A stretch of DNA of 64,000 nt. Origin: Ascarosepion bandense (lineage: Eukaryota > Mollusca > Cephalopoda > Sepiida > Sepiidae). Below the pieces are notes generated by a model that was not told the DNA's origin, did not search any database, and worked only from the letters and a program-made list of their open reading frames with translations. The stretch is from positions 3,524,001 through 3,588,000 of the forward strand of contig JBBBDQ010001935.1 of assembly GCA_037127315.1 (NCBI GenBank). The letters run 5' to 3'. Shown here in pieces: positions 54,207 through 64,000 of the stretch; positions within the stretch are counted from its first letter, which is position 1; every line of letters starts with the position of its first letter. The position numbers and the translations under genes were made by a program.

Positions 54207-56574
54207 TTCTTCCAGGTTTGGTGGTTAGGAGCAAGGCTAACAACCCTGTCCCATAAAAAACAGTTTGTTACGGAAACAGAAAAAAAACAAAAAACGCTGC
54301 CCTAAACACCATTGGGTGTAAAGGAAATGTTTATTTTTATTTATTAGATGAAAACTTGAAAATCTCCCAACATATTCATTGAAATTTGTACTTTTCCAAA
54401 CTAAATTTTGTTAAGATGATAGTGTCAATAGGGTTCCCTGAAGGACACTGCATCACCACTCTAGGAGTTCCTGTTTTACATTCTTTGGTAATTGTTTTTT
54501 TATAAATGGAGTTGCCAGCCCCATGCCAAACCGGATTGGAAATCAGAGTTGTTCTTCTTTTAGAAAACGGCGCGCCGAGTCTCATAGGTATGGTGGAAGA
54601 GGGTAGCAGGTAAGGCGGAATAGTTCAAAGACAGTCAAAGATTTAGAAACAGTTTTTAAAAAATCATATGCCAAAAATAAATTTGATGTCAAAATTTAAA
54701 ATCTTATTATGAATTAACTGCTTGCATGAGTCCGAGTATAAATAGTTATAATTATTGGTTAATTTTATCATTTTGTTATTTTTACATAATGTCAAGTATT
54801 AAGAATATAGTAATCACGGTCCGTAAATTGGAAGAGAGAGTTATCAATGATGATGTTCTAACTTCTAATCAGGGGTTATCTTCATTTAACTATCTGTTTT
54901 TTTTAATTTTTTAATTTTTTTTATTTAATGTACTTTTTTTCACAGATTTGGTAAAGCGTAAACAAATTTTAATTCCGATAATGCGACCCAGACAAATAGG
55001 TTTGGAAATCACTGTTCTAAAGGTTAGAAAGCCTAGTCAGCCCATAACCGAGAATAAAAAGGGTGATACTTTTCTAAGGATATGTGTAAAAGTGAATGCA
55101 ACAAATTCAGCCGAAATTTCCCGCTTCGACAAACACTGCGTTAAGAGCCCATCGTAATCATAGTTTTGTAGCACTTCTGCCCGAAAGCAGAATGTACAAT
55201 TGTCGAAATTCAAGTTTACAACGGAGAGAGGATTCGTTAAAAAAATATCAGAGCTTTCAATCTTCAAATAAAAATAAGCCCTTTCTAAGTTTCATTAAAA
55301 ATATCAGAGCTTTTCAATCTTCAAATAAAAATAAGTCCTTTCGAAGTTTCGTTAAAGGTATTCAGAGCTTTCAATTTTTAAAAATAATTAGGCTATCAAT
55401 TCGCCAGATAAAAACACATCTTTTCGGCTTTTATCAAACTTTGCAGAGACAGCCAAATAACACAGCGACGTGCGGCGGCGGTGTGGGGGTCGTTTGATCT
55501 TTGTCGCCTGAAAATCTCTCTCAAAATCTTTTCATAACAGTGCGAACTCTTCGTTAAGAATAATCAGAGCTACCCATTCTCCAATAACTTTTAAAGCAAT
55601 AAAGTTCTTTCGGGTTTCTTATCGGAGGCACATTATTCGACATTAACTCTTTAAGTTAATCAGTGGCAGGCTTTTCTACGTTTCTTTACATCTTTTCAGC
55701 CATGAGTTCTATGGTGGGCGACCAGCCCCTGGGTCGTGGCTCCTCAAGTGGGAACTTTTTCCCCTTTAGTCGTTACATTTCGACTGCAAATTCAAAAACT
55801 ACCCAAACAACTCTGATTTTTCGTACTGAGTTCGGATTTTTATAGCTGTCCCCAATTCTCTTGGGGGATCTACACGACACAAAGCTTTTGACCAATGAGA
55901 TTATTTTCCTCCCACACGATTTGCGGAGTGCCGTGGCTCGACGAATGAAATATCAACAGCTCACATGACGTAATGTCTTTCTGTTTTTTTTTCTTTCAGT
56001 TACATCATCTTTTTTTCGATTTTAGAATCTGTTCCCAGCAATAATTTTTGAGGATCTAACCCTACCTGACCTCATCAAGGAAATCCTGACATTTTGTTAT
56101 GACTACGGCCTTTTTTCAAACTTCCACTTGGCTCAAAACAATTCGTTTCGGATACGAAAAAAAAAGAAGAAACTATATTTTTCTCTTTTTTCCCAATTAT
56201 CAGCCAATTTTTCTGTTCCTCGGATTTTACAAGTACATAATATTATTAAAAATATCTTTTTTTACTTAAGTTCACATCGCGGATTACAATAAAGCAAAAT
56301 AACAATACCACTAATGTCAATTTCTCTTACTCCGTCGTATTAAACCAATATATATATACCAGCGTGTAAATAGGGTTACAGTTTAGATACTAAGCAGAAC
56401 CTAAATTTTCCCAAGTTCTGTTGAACAGCTCTACTTTCAATTAGACTTCTTGCTTTGGATGTCTATTGGAACTCACAATTCGCCACAAATTCAAGTGGGT
56501 TTTTCATATATATATATGTTTTTCATATATATATAAACTATCGTTAAAGATGTCGGAAAAATAAGCGGTTTCTT
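54207..56574. other. unassigned; possible promoter and short tandem repeat
   Basis: No gene recognised in about 2.4 kb. A TATA-like GTATAAATAG lies at 54736. At 55225-55390 two to three units of about 62 bp repeat (TTTCAATCTTCAAATAAAAA, CTTTCTAAGTTTCATTAAAA), translated as FQSSNKNK...SF-K-I in one frame of a 133-residue ORF (55096-55497). A GC-richer patch at 55660-55950 has a CCCCAA/TTGGGG hairpin at 55851. It could be regulatory sequence of a retroelement, but I cannot show it. Confidence 0.35.
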
Positions 56575-56599
56575 TATGGCTCCAGAAAATACCCAAACT

Positions 56600-56976
56600 G
56601 CTGCCAAAAGTCTCTATCGTAACAAGAAGTCCCACCATTTTACAGTTAAATCAACCAAATGCAGGCGACACTGCTACTCCAATAGCTTCTTTTCTCGCAC
56701 TTCCCGCGCGTGGAACTTCTTTTCATTTAGTTGCATTCCTGATGGCTACAACCTCCAGAAATTTAAATGCAAAGTCAATTCCCATCTCTTATCCACTTAA
56801 CTCCAGCCCTTTCAACATCAGCCCGTGTATCTTGTTCTTTTCCTTTCTCTCTACTTTCGCTTCGCTCCTGTGTTCACATCCTTCTCTTGTCTTTTCTATG
56901 ACACCTACTGTAACTGGTTCGTCTTTTTCTTCACTCTCCTCCTGCCTAAACTTTTACTCTCTTATGTAGCCCACTG
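56600..56976 (+). pseudogene. LINE-A 3' fragment
   Basis: KKSHHFTVKSTKCRRHCYSN then SFFSRTSRAWNFFSFSCIPD, GYNLQKFKCKVNSHLLST and a stop. The tail breaks off at GTAGCCCACTG, where a minus LINE-A segment begins. Confidence 0.85.
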
Positions 56977-57540
56977 AGGGCTTACTGATGTTCAGCACGC
57001 TTTTACAGAGCTCCAGTAGTCTTTAGAGCCAAACTTACGAGATGCTATGCGCTGCTTTATTTTGGCTGCAAACATCAGCTTAGCTCCTTTAAGTATCTTC
57101 TTGCACTCATTGCGAGCCGAGGTAGAAAGGCTCCTGTTATTGTCCGACGCGTTACTCCGGTAAAGTCGAAAGAAGTGATTTCGGTGGACGATGGCAGCTG
57201 AGCAGGCAGAGGAGAACCAACGGGATGAGTGGGATTTGAGTATCACATTCTTGGCAGGGATGAACGCATCGATGTCAACTTTAACCCAAGAGGAGACCTC
57301 AGCTGCACATTCTTCAACAGGAAGGCTAAATACTTTGTTCCAATCGGTTCTTTGGTAGCAGTAAGATATTCTACTGGTCTGAGATTCTTGGTTGGAGTGG
57401 AGGCGGCAGGAGATGCAGGCGGAAACTACCGCATAGTCAGAGTTTCCGAGAGGGCAGAATTGCTTGACATTGCAAGAGTCAGGGGTTAAGGTAAAGCAGG
57501 GATCTAGTACTGAGTCGTGTCTATTAGGGTTATTACAGAA
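56977..57540 (-). pseudogene. LINE-A endonuclease end and EN-RT linker, minus
   Basis: Reads PLGNSDYAVVS (end of the APE endonuclease; the usual motif is LGNSDH with catalytic His, here Tyr), YCYQRTDWNKVFSLPVEECA, AAEVSSWVKVDIDAFIPAKN, HSSRWFSSACSAAIVHRNHF, SARNECKKILKGAKLMFAAK and QRIASRKFGSKDYWSSVKAC. The only part of LINE-A upstream of the RT here. The plus-strand ORF over it is antisense. Confidence 0.85.
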
Positions 57541-57997
57541 TTACAGAAGTTATTTGCGTTATTTATGTTCTTCCTAATCTATTTGTTGTGGAATTATCAT
57601 AAGCCGTTGTTCCGCAACAGGCCCTTACAACAAACTCATTTCTGTAAGACTCTGCCTTGAGTGGTTCTTTGCATGGGATAAACAATAGTATGAAAAAGAT
57701 TTTTTAAAGGTTATTAGTTTAAATTAACACCAGGAAGATGTGGATCATTAGTGTTATAAAAACTGGTATTACCTCAGAATTTGAAATAAGCTACTGGTTT
57801 TATTTTATGTTCTGTTAACCGCTAGGTGAACCTTGCCCTTACCAAAGTGACGTTCCTATTCTTTTACGAGCGTATAATTTCGTGAGTGACTATGGCATTC
57901 CACAGTTTTCCGTTCCTGGAAGCAATTCTAACCATTTATCATAGTTCTTTATTTTTTCGATCAGTCTCTCATTTAAACAAACTCGTTAGGTAAGTTA
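57541..57997. other. no recognised gene
   Basis: Unassigned AT-rich sequence. Confidence 0.35.
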
Positions 57998-58068
57998 CTT
58001 GCGGTATTTAAATTATTTGGACTAGTGTCCTCATCTTTGTTGCCATTTGTACGACGTTTCGGTCGTTG
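57998..58068 (-). mobile_element. SINE3 3' fragment
   Basis: GTGTCCTCATCTTTGTTGCC and ATTTGTACGACGTTTCGGTC: one unit of the motif that makes the 108-bp satellite. Confidence 0.8.
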
Positions 58069-58102
58069 TAAAATAAAATAACCTTGTCATAAAAATTTAA
58101 TA

Positions 58103-58826
58103 TTAGGTTGTCCCAAAAGTTCATAAACACTTGCGAAATGGGTCTATCCGGTCCAGCACAATCGAGACAAGCGATGGGTTCAGAAAGAGCAAGAGACACC
58201 GTCGGTTCCAAAACAAGATCGATTCAGCAAGAAAGTCATGTTGTGCGTTTGATGGAACTTTGAAGGAATCGTACATTTTGAGTTGGTTCCGAATGGTCGT
58301 GCCATCTGTGCTGAACTTTACTATCAGCAACTTGAGCGGGTCTACGAAAAGTTGAAGCAAAAGTACCCGACTCTGATCAACCGAAAGCGCGCTTTGATGC
58401 AGCAGGACAATGCCAAGCCACATACCGTCAGGAAAACCAAAAACAAGTTTGAAGAGCTGGACTGCGTTGAGGTTCTGCCACATCCAGGCTACAGTCCTGA
58501 CTGTGCTCCATCAGATTACGGCCTTTTCCACTCAATGCAACACTTTCTGATGGGCCGCTGATTCAACTCGTTTGATGAAGTCTAGGAAGCGTGTCAAGAA
58601 TTCTTTGATTCGAAGCCAGCTGAATGGTACATTGACCAGATCCAAAAGCTTGCAGATCGACGGCAGAAAGTCTTGGAAAATGATGGTCTTTATTTTGAGC
58701 AATAATTTTTGTTGTTTTTGCGAGTAAAATCTCAACTTTTTGCAAGTGTTTTCTGGTAACCTTAGATTACTTGGCGAGTAAATTTCAATTTTTTGCAAGT
58801 GTTTACGAACTTTTGGGGCAACCAAA
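58103..58826 (+). pseudogene. mariner M3, internally deleted
   Basis: 724 bp between TA dinucleotides (58101-58102, 58827-58828). 32-bp terminal repeats: TTAGGTTGTCCCAAAAGTTC at left and the complement of TTTGGTTGCCCCAAAAGTTC at right, about three mismatches over the full repeat. The frame at 58283-58561 keeps QQDNAKPHT (second catalytic Asp) and PDCAPSDYGLF (third Asp), then a stop and FDEV-EACQEFFDSKPAEWY in frame. The N-terminal DNA-binding part and the first Asp are missing. Confidence 0.92.
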
Positions 58827-58828
58827 TA

Positions 58829-59596
58829 ATATACATTTTTGTTTTACAAAACTATGTAAAAATATAACGCATGAAATGAATGAGGAAAGTATGAATCCAA
58901 TAAAGAAAAATGAAGTATGAACCAAGCATTAAAAGAAAAATTAGTAAAACCCGGGCACCCCACAGAAAAATAAAAAAAAAGTTTTAAATACCTTGTTATT
59001 AAAATGCAACTGCCGGTTGTGAAAAACTTGGAAAATATCGCGAAATGACGTCATAATGCTAAACGTCATAATGACGTCATAATGACGTCATAATGGCGTC
59101 ATAATGCTAAACGTGTCTACTTGGCATTCCATCGCATCAGCGTGATTTCTTCCGAAGAATACATATTCTTTTCATACAAATCTATCCTAAAAATCTTGTG
59201 AAATCGAAAAATAAAATCGAAAATAAAATTTCAATAATGTTAGATAACAGTTTCACAGGATGACCAGAGTTTCTAAGAAGCAAAAAATGGTATGAAAGAA
59301 TATTCTTCGGGATCTTTCGCAGAACATCAGAAAAATAACGAGCGAATATACACCCTTGTGCAAATAAATTAAAACAAAACGAATATTGTCTTCCTAGAGT
59401 CTTTCACACTTTTCCTGATCACATCTACGTCGTCTCTTGGCGTCGTTTTTCTTTCCCGAACACATTTTCTTTAACACTTTGGACTGATGGATCCAGCGTA
59501 TATTGTTTTTATTCTCTCTTAGCATCCTTGTGCAAATTAATTAAAACAACTGATTTAGGTTCCATTCTTTTATGATACGGTCAGACGTTGATCTAT
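58829..59596. other. no gene; cluster of TGACGTCA palindromes
   Basis: TGACGTCA at 59046, 59072 and 59083, a near match (TGGCGTCA) at 59094, and AACGTCATAA variants between, in a short 11-bp-type repeat. The sequence equals the cAMP-response element consensus; function is unknown. The rest of the interval is unassigned. Confidence 0.5.
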
Positions 59597-60785
59597 CAGT
59601 TATGTAAAAGCATTAGACAAAATACGCCACAAAGAATTGATAGAGGTGCTCATCAGCCTCGACATTAGAGTAATTAATAATCTCTACTGGCAGCAAACTG
59701 CCTGCATACGGACAGGTAACGAATTCAGCAGATTTACAAAAATAGAAAGGGGCGTAAGACAAGGGTGTGTCTTTTCATCGGACATATTCAACTTGTACAG
59801 CGAGACTATTTTGAGGACCCTAGATGTTATGCCACAATTCGTCATCGGAGGCCACAATTTAAACAACACACGGTATGCAGATGATACAGTGCTGATAGCA
59901 GACAGAAAAGAAACTACAAGACCTCCTACAGAAAGTACCTGATAGGAGTGACAAAAAAGGACTATAAATAAACAGCAAGAAAACCGAATGCGTGAGGTCA
60001 CAATTTGAACAACATAAGATACACAGACGATACAGTGCTGATTGCAGACACAGAAAGGAAACTACAAGACCTCCTACAGAAGGTAGATGATGAGAGTGAC
60101 AAGAAAGGGTTACAAATAAACTGCAAGAAAACCGAATGCTTAGTCATCAGCAAAAAGAGCAAACCAAAACACCAAATACAGATGGGGGATACTAAAATCA
60201 AGCATGTACAGAAATTTAAATACCTGGGAAGTGTTCTAACAGAAGACAGAAAGTGCGTCACAGAGATTCGAAGGCGAAGGGCGCGTTTCAAAAGCTGAGT
60301 AACGTATTAAGACACAGGACATTTTGGCTAAAAACAAATAATAGAGTTCCAGATCGCTATGTGATGTCAGTTCTTCAATATGGCAGTGAATGTTGGACAA
60401 TATCATTAAAGATGAAGAAAAAGCTAGAAGCAACTAAAATGTAGTTCTACAGAAGGATGCTGCGGATATCGTGGACCGAGCATGTGAGAAATGATGAGGT
60501 GTTGGAACGATGAGAAAATTATTAGTGAGCATCAGGAAGAAACAACTGAAGTTCCTGAGACATGAAATGAGGAAGGGGGGCTTGGAGAACTTGATACTAG
60601 CAGGCCAGATAGAAGGAAAAAGAGAGAACAAAACAGCGGATAACATATTTGAAGGGCCTGAGCAGGTGGATGACAGAACGGGGGGTTGTGAGATGTTACA
60701 GGAGAAAGCGTGCTAAGAGCCACCAGGGATAGGAAGATGTGGAAGGACATGATCGCCTACGTCCTGAAAGGACAAGGCACACAGA
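59597..60785 (+). pseudogene. RTE-type LINE copy 4 with the same 146-bp duplication
   Basis: [54 protein letters not shown], a frame break, then the active-site segment again as [74 protein letters not shown]-like residues and LKGQGT-like end. Repeat starts at 59853 and 59999 give the same 146-bp period and the same joint as copy 3. Heavily mutated later on. Confidence 0.9.
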
Positions 60786-60830
60786 AGAAGAAGAAGAAGA
60801 AGAAGAAGAAGAAGAAGAAGAAGAAGAAGA
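60786..60830 (+). repeat. (GAA)n tail of RTE copy 4
   Basis: Uninterrupted GAA triplets directly after the LINE end. Copies 1-3 end in two to four GAA units, so this is an expanded LINE tail. Confidence 0.92.
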
Positions 60831-61169
60831 AAACGAGTTACAGGCTGTAATCGATTTCTATTTTCTCCTTAGATTAAGTCATTTGCAGTGGTGTGCATTA
60901 ATACGAATCAATTTTCGAAGTGCATGATGTAATTAGTTTGGCCTTTAAAAGTATTGAGTTCTCCGTAATTGCATCAGATTTTCATCCCGCCCAAACACTA
61001 TAATCTCGACTGTCGATTAGTTGTCTTTCGGCCATAGTCTGCGAAAAATGTTACTCCAAGAAAGCAAACGAAAATTGTAACGCTGATATGGTTGATGTCA
61101 GCTTTTCAACTGTCATCCTCTGAAACTATTGTTGAACGTAACTGAAATTTTATTTTCGATTAGACTCGC
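60831..61169. other. no recognised gene
   Basis: Unassigned sequence after the RTE. Confidence 0.35.
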
Positions 61170-61700
61170 CTATGAGATGGAATGCCAAATAGACAAGAGT
61201 GACCATCTTCGACATTTTCTTTTTTTTCAAGGTAACAAAGCTGCCGAATATGCTCGAGACATTTGTGCTGTGTACGGAGATGACTTCATTACCGACAGAG
61301 TGACATGAAATAACGGTTAATGCTGTACGTTGAACAAATAAACAGGCCCAAAGAGACAATCAAACGAAAAAGACCTGACTGGCGATAGTGTGTATTCAAC
61401 ATGGCAATTCTAGCCCCTAACATGGCACAACATGCAATCAAAGAGCTCGATTGGAAAGTTCTGTCATACCCATCATATTTGCCTGGTTTAACCTCTTCAG
61501 CTACGGACTTTTCCGGTTGATTTCTAAGTTTGACGGGTGTTCGTTCAAAAAACCACGCGGGACTTAAATGTGGCTTGCTGAATTTTTCGAGTCAAAACGA
61601 GTAATTTCTATCATCGAGACATTGAATAGTTAGTTGATCCTAGACAGGAGGGTGTAACACCAGCACAGGGTACTCTGTTGAATGGTTCATCAGAACTATT
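61170..61700 (+). pseudogene. mariner-family remnant M4
   Basis: HLRHFLFFQGNKAAEYARDI then CAVYGDDFITDRVT resembles the first helix-turn-helix of mariner/maT transposases. After about 90 bp, MAQHAIKELDWKVLSYPSYL then PGLTSSATDFSG matches the region around the third catalytic residue (normally PDLAPSDYHLF). Catalytic core deleted, frame broken. Terminal repeats not found. Confidence 0.65.
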
Positions 61701-61976
61701 CATAAATAATAAATATTAAAGTAGATTATGAAAAAAAAAACCCAAAAAAACGAACGAATTTATGTAACAACCAAATATATGTAGGATGCTCTTCGAATTA
61801 CACAAGATATTCATTTTAGTTGTTGCTGCTGTTGGAAGTCCTCAAGTCATGAGGTTTATGCTATTTGGTACAGCGTTTTTGTTTGGGATTCTATAGTATC
61901 AGACCACGAAGTTCAAAGAATAACAATTTATATATAAAAAACAAAAAAATGAAAAAACACATTTGGGATTTTAAAA
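61701..61976. other. no recognised gene
   Basis: AT-rich with A-runs; nothing assignable. Confidence 0.35.
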
Positions 61977-62265
61977 GTCAGTCAAGTGCCATACGTGAAA
62001 CACGTTTGGGCGATCGTGTCTCGAAAGAGACATGACTGACTGGGCAGAAGATTATCGCGCAGAAGGTTGCTTGTTAACCAAGGCTATAGAACTCAATCTG
62101 TTCTGTTATTTAACGCATAACTGGAAGGGAGAGACGGATTAAAACCTTCCTCAAGGGTATTTGCGCGTAAGTGAATGCAACGAATTCAACCGGAATTTGA
62201 ACTCGGCTCCCCGATTTCTCGTTCCGAGCCGATATCCACTGCACCACAGCGCACATCCCCAAAAG
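61977..62265 (-). mobile_element. SINE1, near full-length minus copy
   Basis: 3' part GTCAGTCAAGTGCCATACG, hairpin CGTGTCTCGAAAGAGACATG, core TTTAACGCATAACTGGAA, tRNA-like head with complements of GAGTTCGAATTCC-type B box and GTGGTGCAGTGGATATC A box, ending CACAGCGCACATCCCC. A short deletion removes part of the middle. Confidence 0.9.
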
Positions 62266-63795
62266 GCACAAAAGATCCAAATTACTCTTCTGGTTCATTT
62301 GATAAAGACCGACAAAAATGTTAATGCTTTCATCTTAATAAAGATTATTGAATAAAAACAGAAATACAGTAACTCTTGAAAGAAGTTGATTATTTTTTTT
62401 ACCTTTGGTCCATCGTTAAAAAGACATTGTGCCGCATCAGAACAAGTAGTAAGGCTCTTAAATGTTATTTTAAAATATAACCATTCTCTACAAACAAGGT
62501 TCTAAAGCCACTAAGACGCAAGAGGGCTAATATGTGTAAACTAATCCTAGGAAAACATTATTGAGAAGAGGGGGCAATAAAGAACAGATTTTAAAGCGTC
62601 AGAAGATGAGGAGGTGTAGTGAACACAAAATCAAAAGTAACCCTTTTCTCTTATTCACTTTTACGAAAAATCACAATTACGTGTGAAATCCTAATTATGA
62701 AAAAAAAAAAATAGGAAAAGAATTGACTCTGTACTGATAGAAAAAGACGAAGCCGAATTTTGTGAACCGATGTCAAATTGATTTTCTAACCAATGGAAGG
62801 AAGCGATTTGAAGAACTGAGAGAAAAGTTAGCAATCTAACGTGAAAAAATAAATGTCTATAAAAGCACAAAGAAAGTCAGAATCAGTCAGTCAGATGAGA
62901 GCAGTCAGTCTGAGAGGATAAAAAAAGAGCTTCTTCTGGAAGTGTTAAAATTAACAAGCCATTTCTTACTCCAGTTAAGAACAGATTGTAGGGAATTTTT
63001 CAAATCAGACTTACCATTAAGCAATAGTAAATAGTTGTGCTATCAGAATCAATACCGAGTTGAGAATTCTATATTTGCTTGACTAATGTTCTTCTTAAAT
63101 GCCTGAAAAATGCTCGAGAGACACTCAAGTCAGTGTTACAGTTCTAATGGTGAATGAGAAAGCAAAAATAATTCTCTTAGACGATTAAAAGCGATGTTTT
63201 TCTTTTTTAGAGGTGTTAAAATTAACAAACCATTTCTTACCTCAGTTAACAACAGATTGAGGTCATATTTTTAGATTAGCTGCCAATTTGACTTTATCAA
63301 ACCTATCAGACTTACCGTTAAGACAGGGGTAAATAGTTGTTGCCAGCAGAGATACCGAGTCGAGAACTGATGAGATATTGCGAATGTCATCGTTGAACCT
63401 AATAAGGATAAATCCCACTGAAATCTTTGAGAATTAAGTACACATTTTCGAAATTATACAAAATAATACTAATAATTACTGAAAGATTTGTAAAATATAT
63501 TAAAGGCAATTTTATTTCATTATTTTTAAATTTATAGTGAATTAAAAAAAGATCATAAGAAGTCTTTTTATTGTGACGCAAACGCATTTTTGTGTCATAA
63601 CAAACAAGGTTTTTGCTTGACGTGAACTCAAAATGAAAAACTGAATCTGTGAAATTTAATGCTCCTTCGAAAGAAATCCATTTGGTAATATATTCACCTA
63701 TGTATAAACAAATGCGTTAATATTAAACGAAAAAATGTATTGGAATTTAAGTCCAATGTTTTAACGATACTCACATTTTAATTGATTTATATCTT
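62266..63795. other. possible LTR-like promoter region with an internal duplication
   Basis: TATAAAAG at 62857 is followed by CAGTCAGTCAGATGAGAGCA repeats. Then 62950-63070 and 63213-63365 share GTTAAAATTAACAAGCCATT, CAGACTTACC-TTAAG, GTAAATAGTTGTG and ATACCGAGT-GAGAA, a duplicated block of about 130 bp. This layout resembles the R/U5 side of an invertebrate LTR, but no LTR ends or gag/pol are seen. Remainder AT-rich. Confidence 0.4.
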
Positions 63796-63799
63796 CGAT

Positions 63800-64000
63800 C
63801 TTATGGATTTAAAACAGTACTAGATTGGTGGCAAGCTTCATCATTTTATAGTTGAAACGGCTATATGTCACCGTAAGCTCTATACTAACAGTTCCTTCTT
63901 TAACACTTCTCACTTGCGTAACTCTCTTCAGGCTTCTTGTTTTCCAGAAAAAAAATCTTCCAAAAAATTAAATGCAATGTACATCGTTCTGTCTTTTTAA
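63800..64000 (+). pseudogene. LINE-A-like relic, runs off the window
   Basis: Words ATGTCACCGTAAGCTCTAT, CTAACAGTTCCTTCTTTAAC and ACTTCTCACTTGCGTAACTC, then AAAATTAAATGCAATGT, correspond to the C-terminal SLPxxF...LxKFKCNV segment of the second LINE-A subfamily at 52728-52985. Frames broken. Confidence 0.5.

Noticed and set aside
55096..55497. 133-residue frame with repeated FQSSNKNK segments as a real repeat protein
   Set aside because: The repeat is only two to three copies of about 62 bp, not a multiple of three throughout, and no start context or homologous domain supports it; left unassigned.
57229..57489. Plus-strand frame of 86 residues in a GC-richer patch, first taken for a host exon
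   Set aside because: The minus strand gives a clear LINE-A endonuclease-linker protein over the same bases, so the plus frame is antisense.

Overview
This 64 kb window is AT-rich animal genomic DNA crowded with repeats. I recognise no intact host gene and no bacterial-style operon. Essentially everything that can be named is mobile-element debris: at least three tRNA-derived SINE families, an RTE/BovB-like LINE, a CR1/jockey-like LINE with an APE endonuclease, Penelope-like (GIY-YIG) retroelements, Tc1 and mariner DNA transposons, a possible solo LTR, satellites, and long (TA)n, (AC)n, (TCTA)n and (CT)n tracts. The SINE types and microsatellite density suggest a mollusc, most likely a cephalopod of octopus type. 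That is an inference from memory, not a database result.

Layout. 1-5 kb: AT, CT and TCTA low-complexity arrays, two copies of a tRNA-like SINE (SINE2), and a tandem-repeat retroposon with a LINE tail. 5-8.9 kb: a chimeric 5S-tRNA SINE, RTE copy 1, and two CR1-like LINE fragments tail to tail, one carrying a 41-bp minisatellite. 9-12.4 kb: a compound Tc1 element, a Tc1-type MITE, and two copies of a tRNA-like SINE carrying a type I hammerhead ribozyme. 12-17.3 kb: SINE1 copies, a Penelope fragment and LINE fragments. 17.5-20.2 kb: a 108-bp satellite of about 23 units grown from the 3' end of SINE3. 20.7-23.3 kb: a mariner pseudogene, a Penelope 3' end and the third hammerhead SINE. 24.5-30.5 kb: SINEs, a repeat with a built-in (AC)n tract, nested SINEs and a possible LTR. 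31-33.2 kb: RTE copy 2 nested in a mariner, flanked by a duplicated segment. 33.8-36.5 kb: the second compound Tc1 element and a Penelope element preceded by a palindrome with a hammerhead motif in each arm. 37-38.8 kb: RTE copy 3 nested in another GIY-YIG element. 40-46.8 kb: a further hammerhead motif, Penelope pieces broken by SINEs, and a third 5S-tRNA SINE. 46.8-52 kb: AT-rich DNA with a large diverged inverted repeat. 52-64 kb: LINE fragments in both orientations, a 724-bp mariner deletion derivative, RTE copy 4, another mariner remnant, and promoter-like sequence.

The most interesting points are: (1) a tRNA-promoter SINE carrying a hammerhead ribozyme with an almost loopless stem III; (2) a second hammerhead type in both arms of a Penelope-flanking palindrome; (3) a three-copy SINE family whose 5' end is a 5S rRNA-like module fused to a tRNA-like module; (4) two RTE copies at different sites that share the same 146-bp internal duplication, implying a non-autonomous RTE lineage; and (5) satellites and minisatellites born inside mobile elements. 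No genes cooperate in a pathway here. The only functional link visible is parasitic: SINEs and deleted elements would depend on LINE, PLE or transposase enzymes supplied elsewhere.
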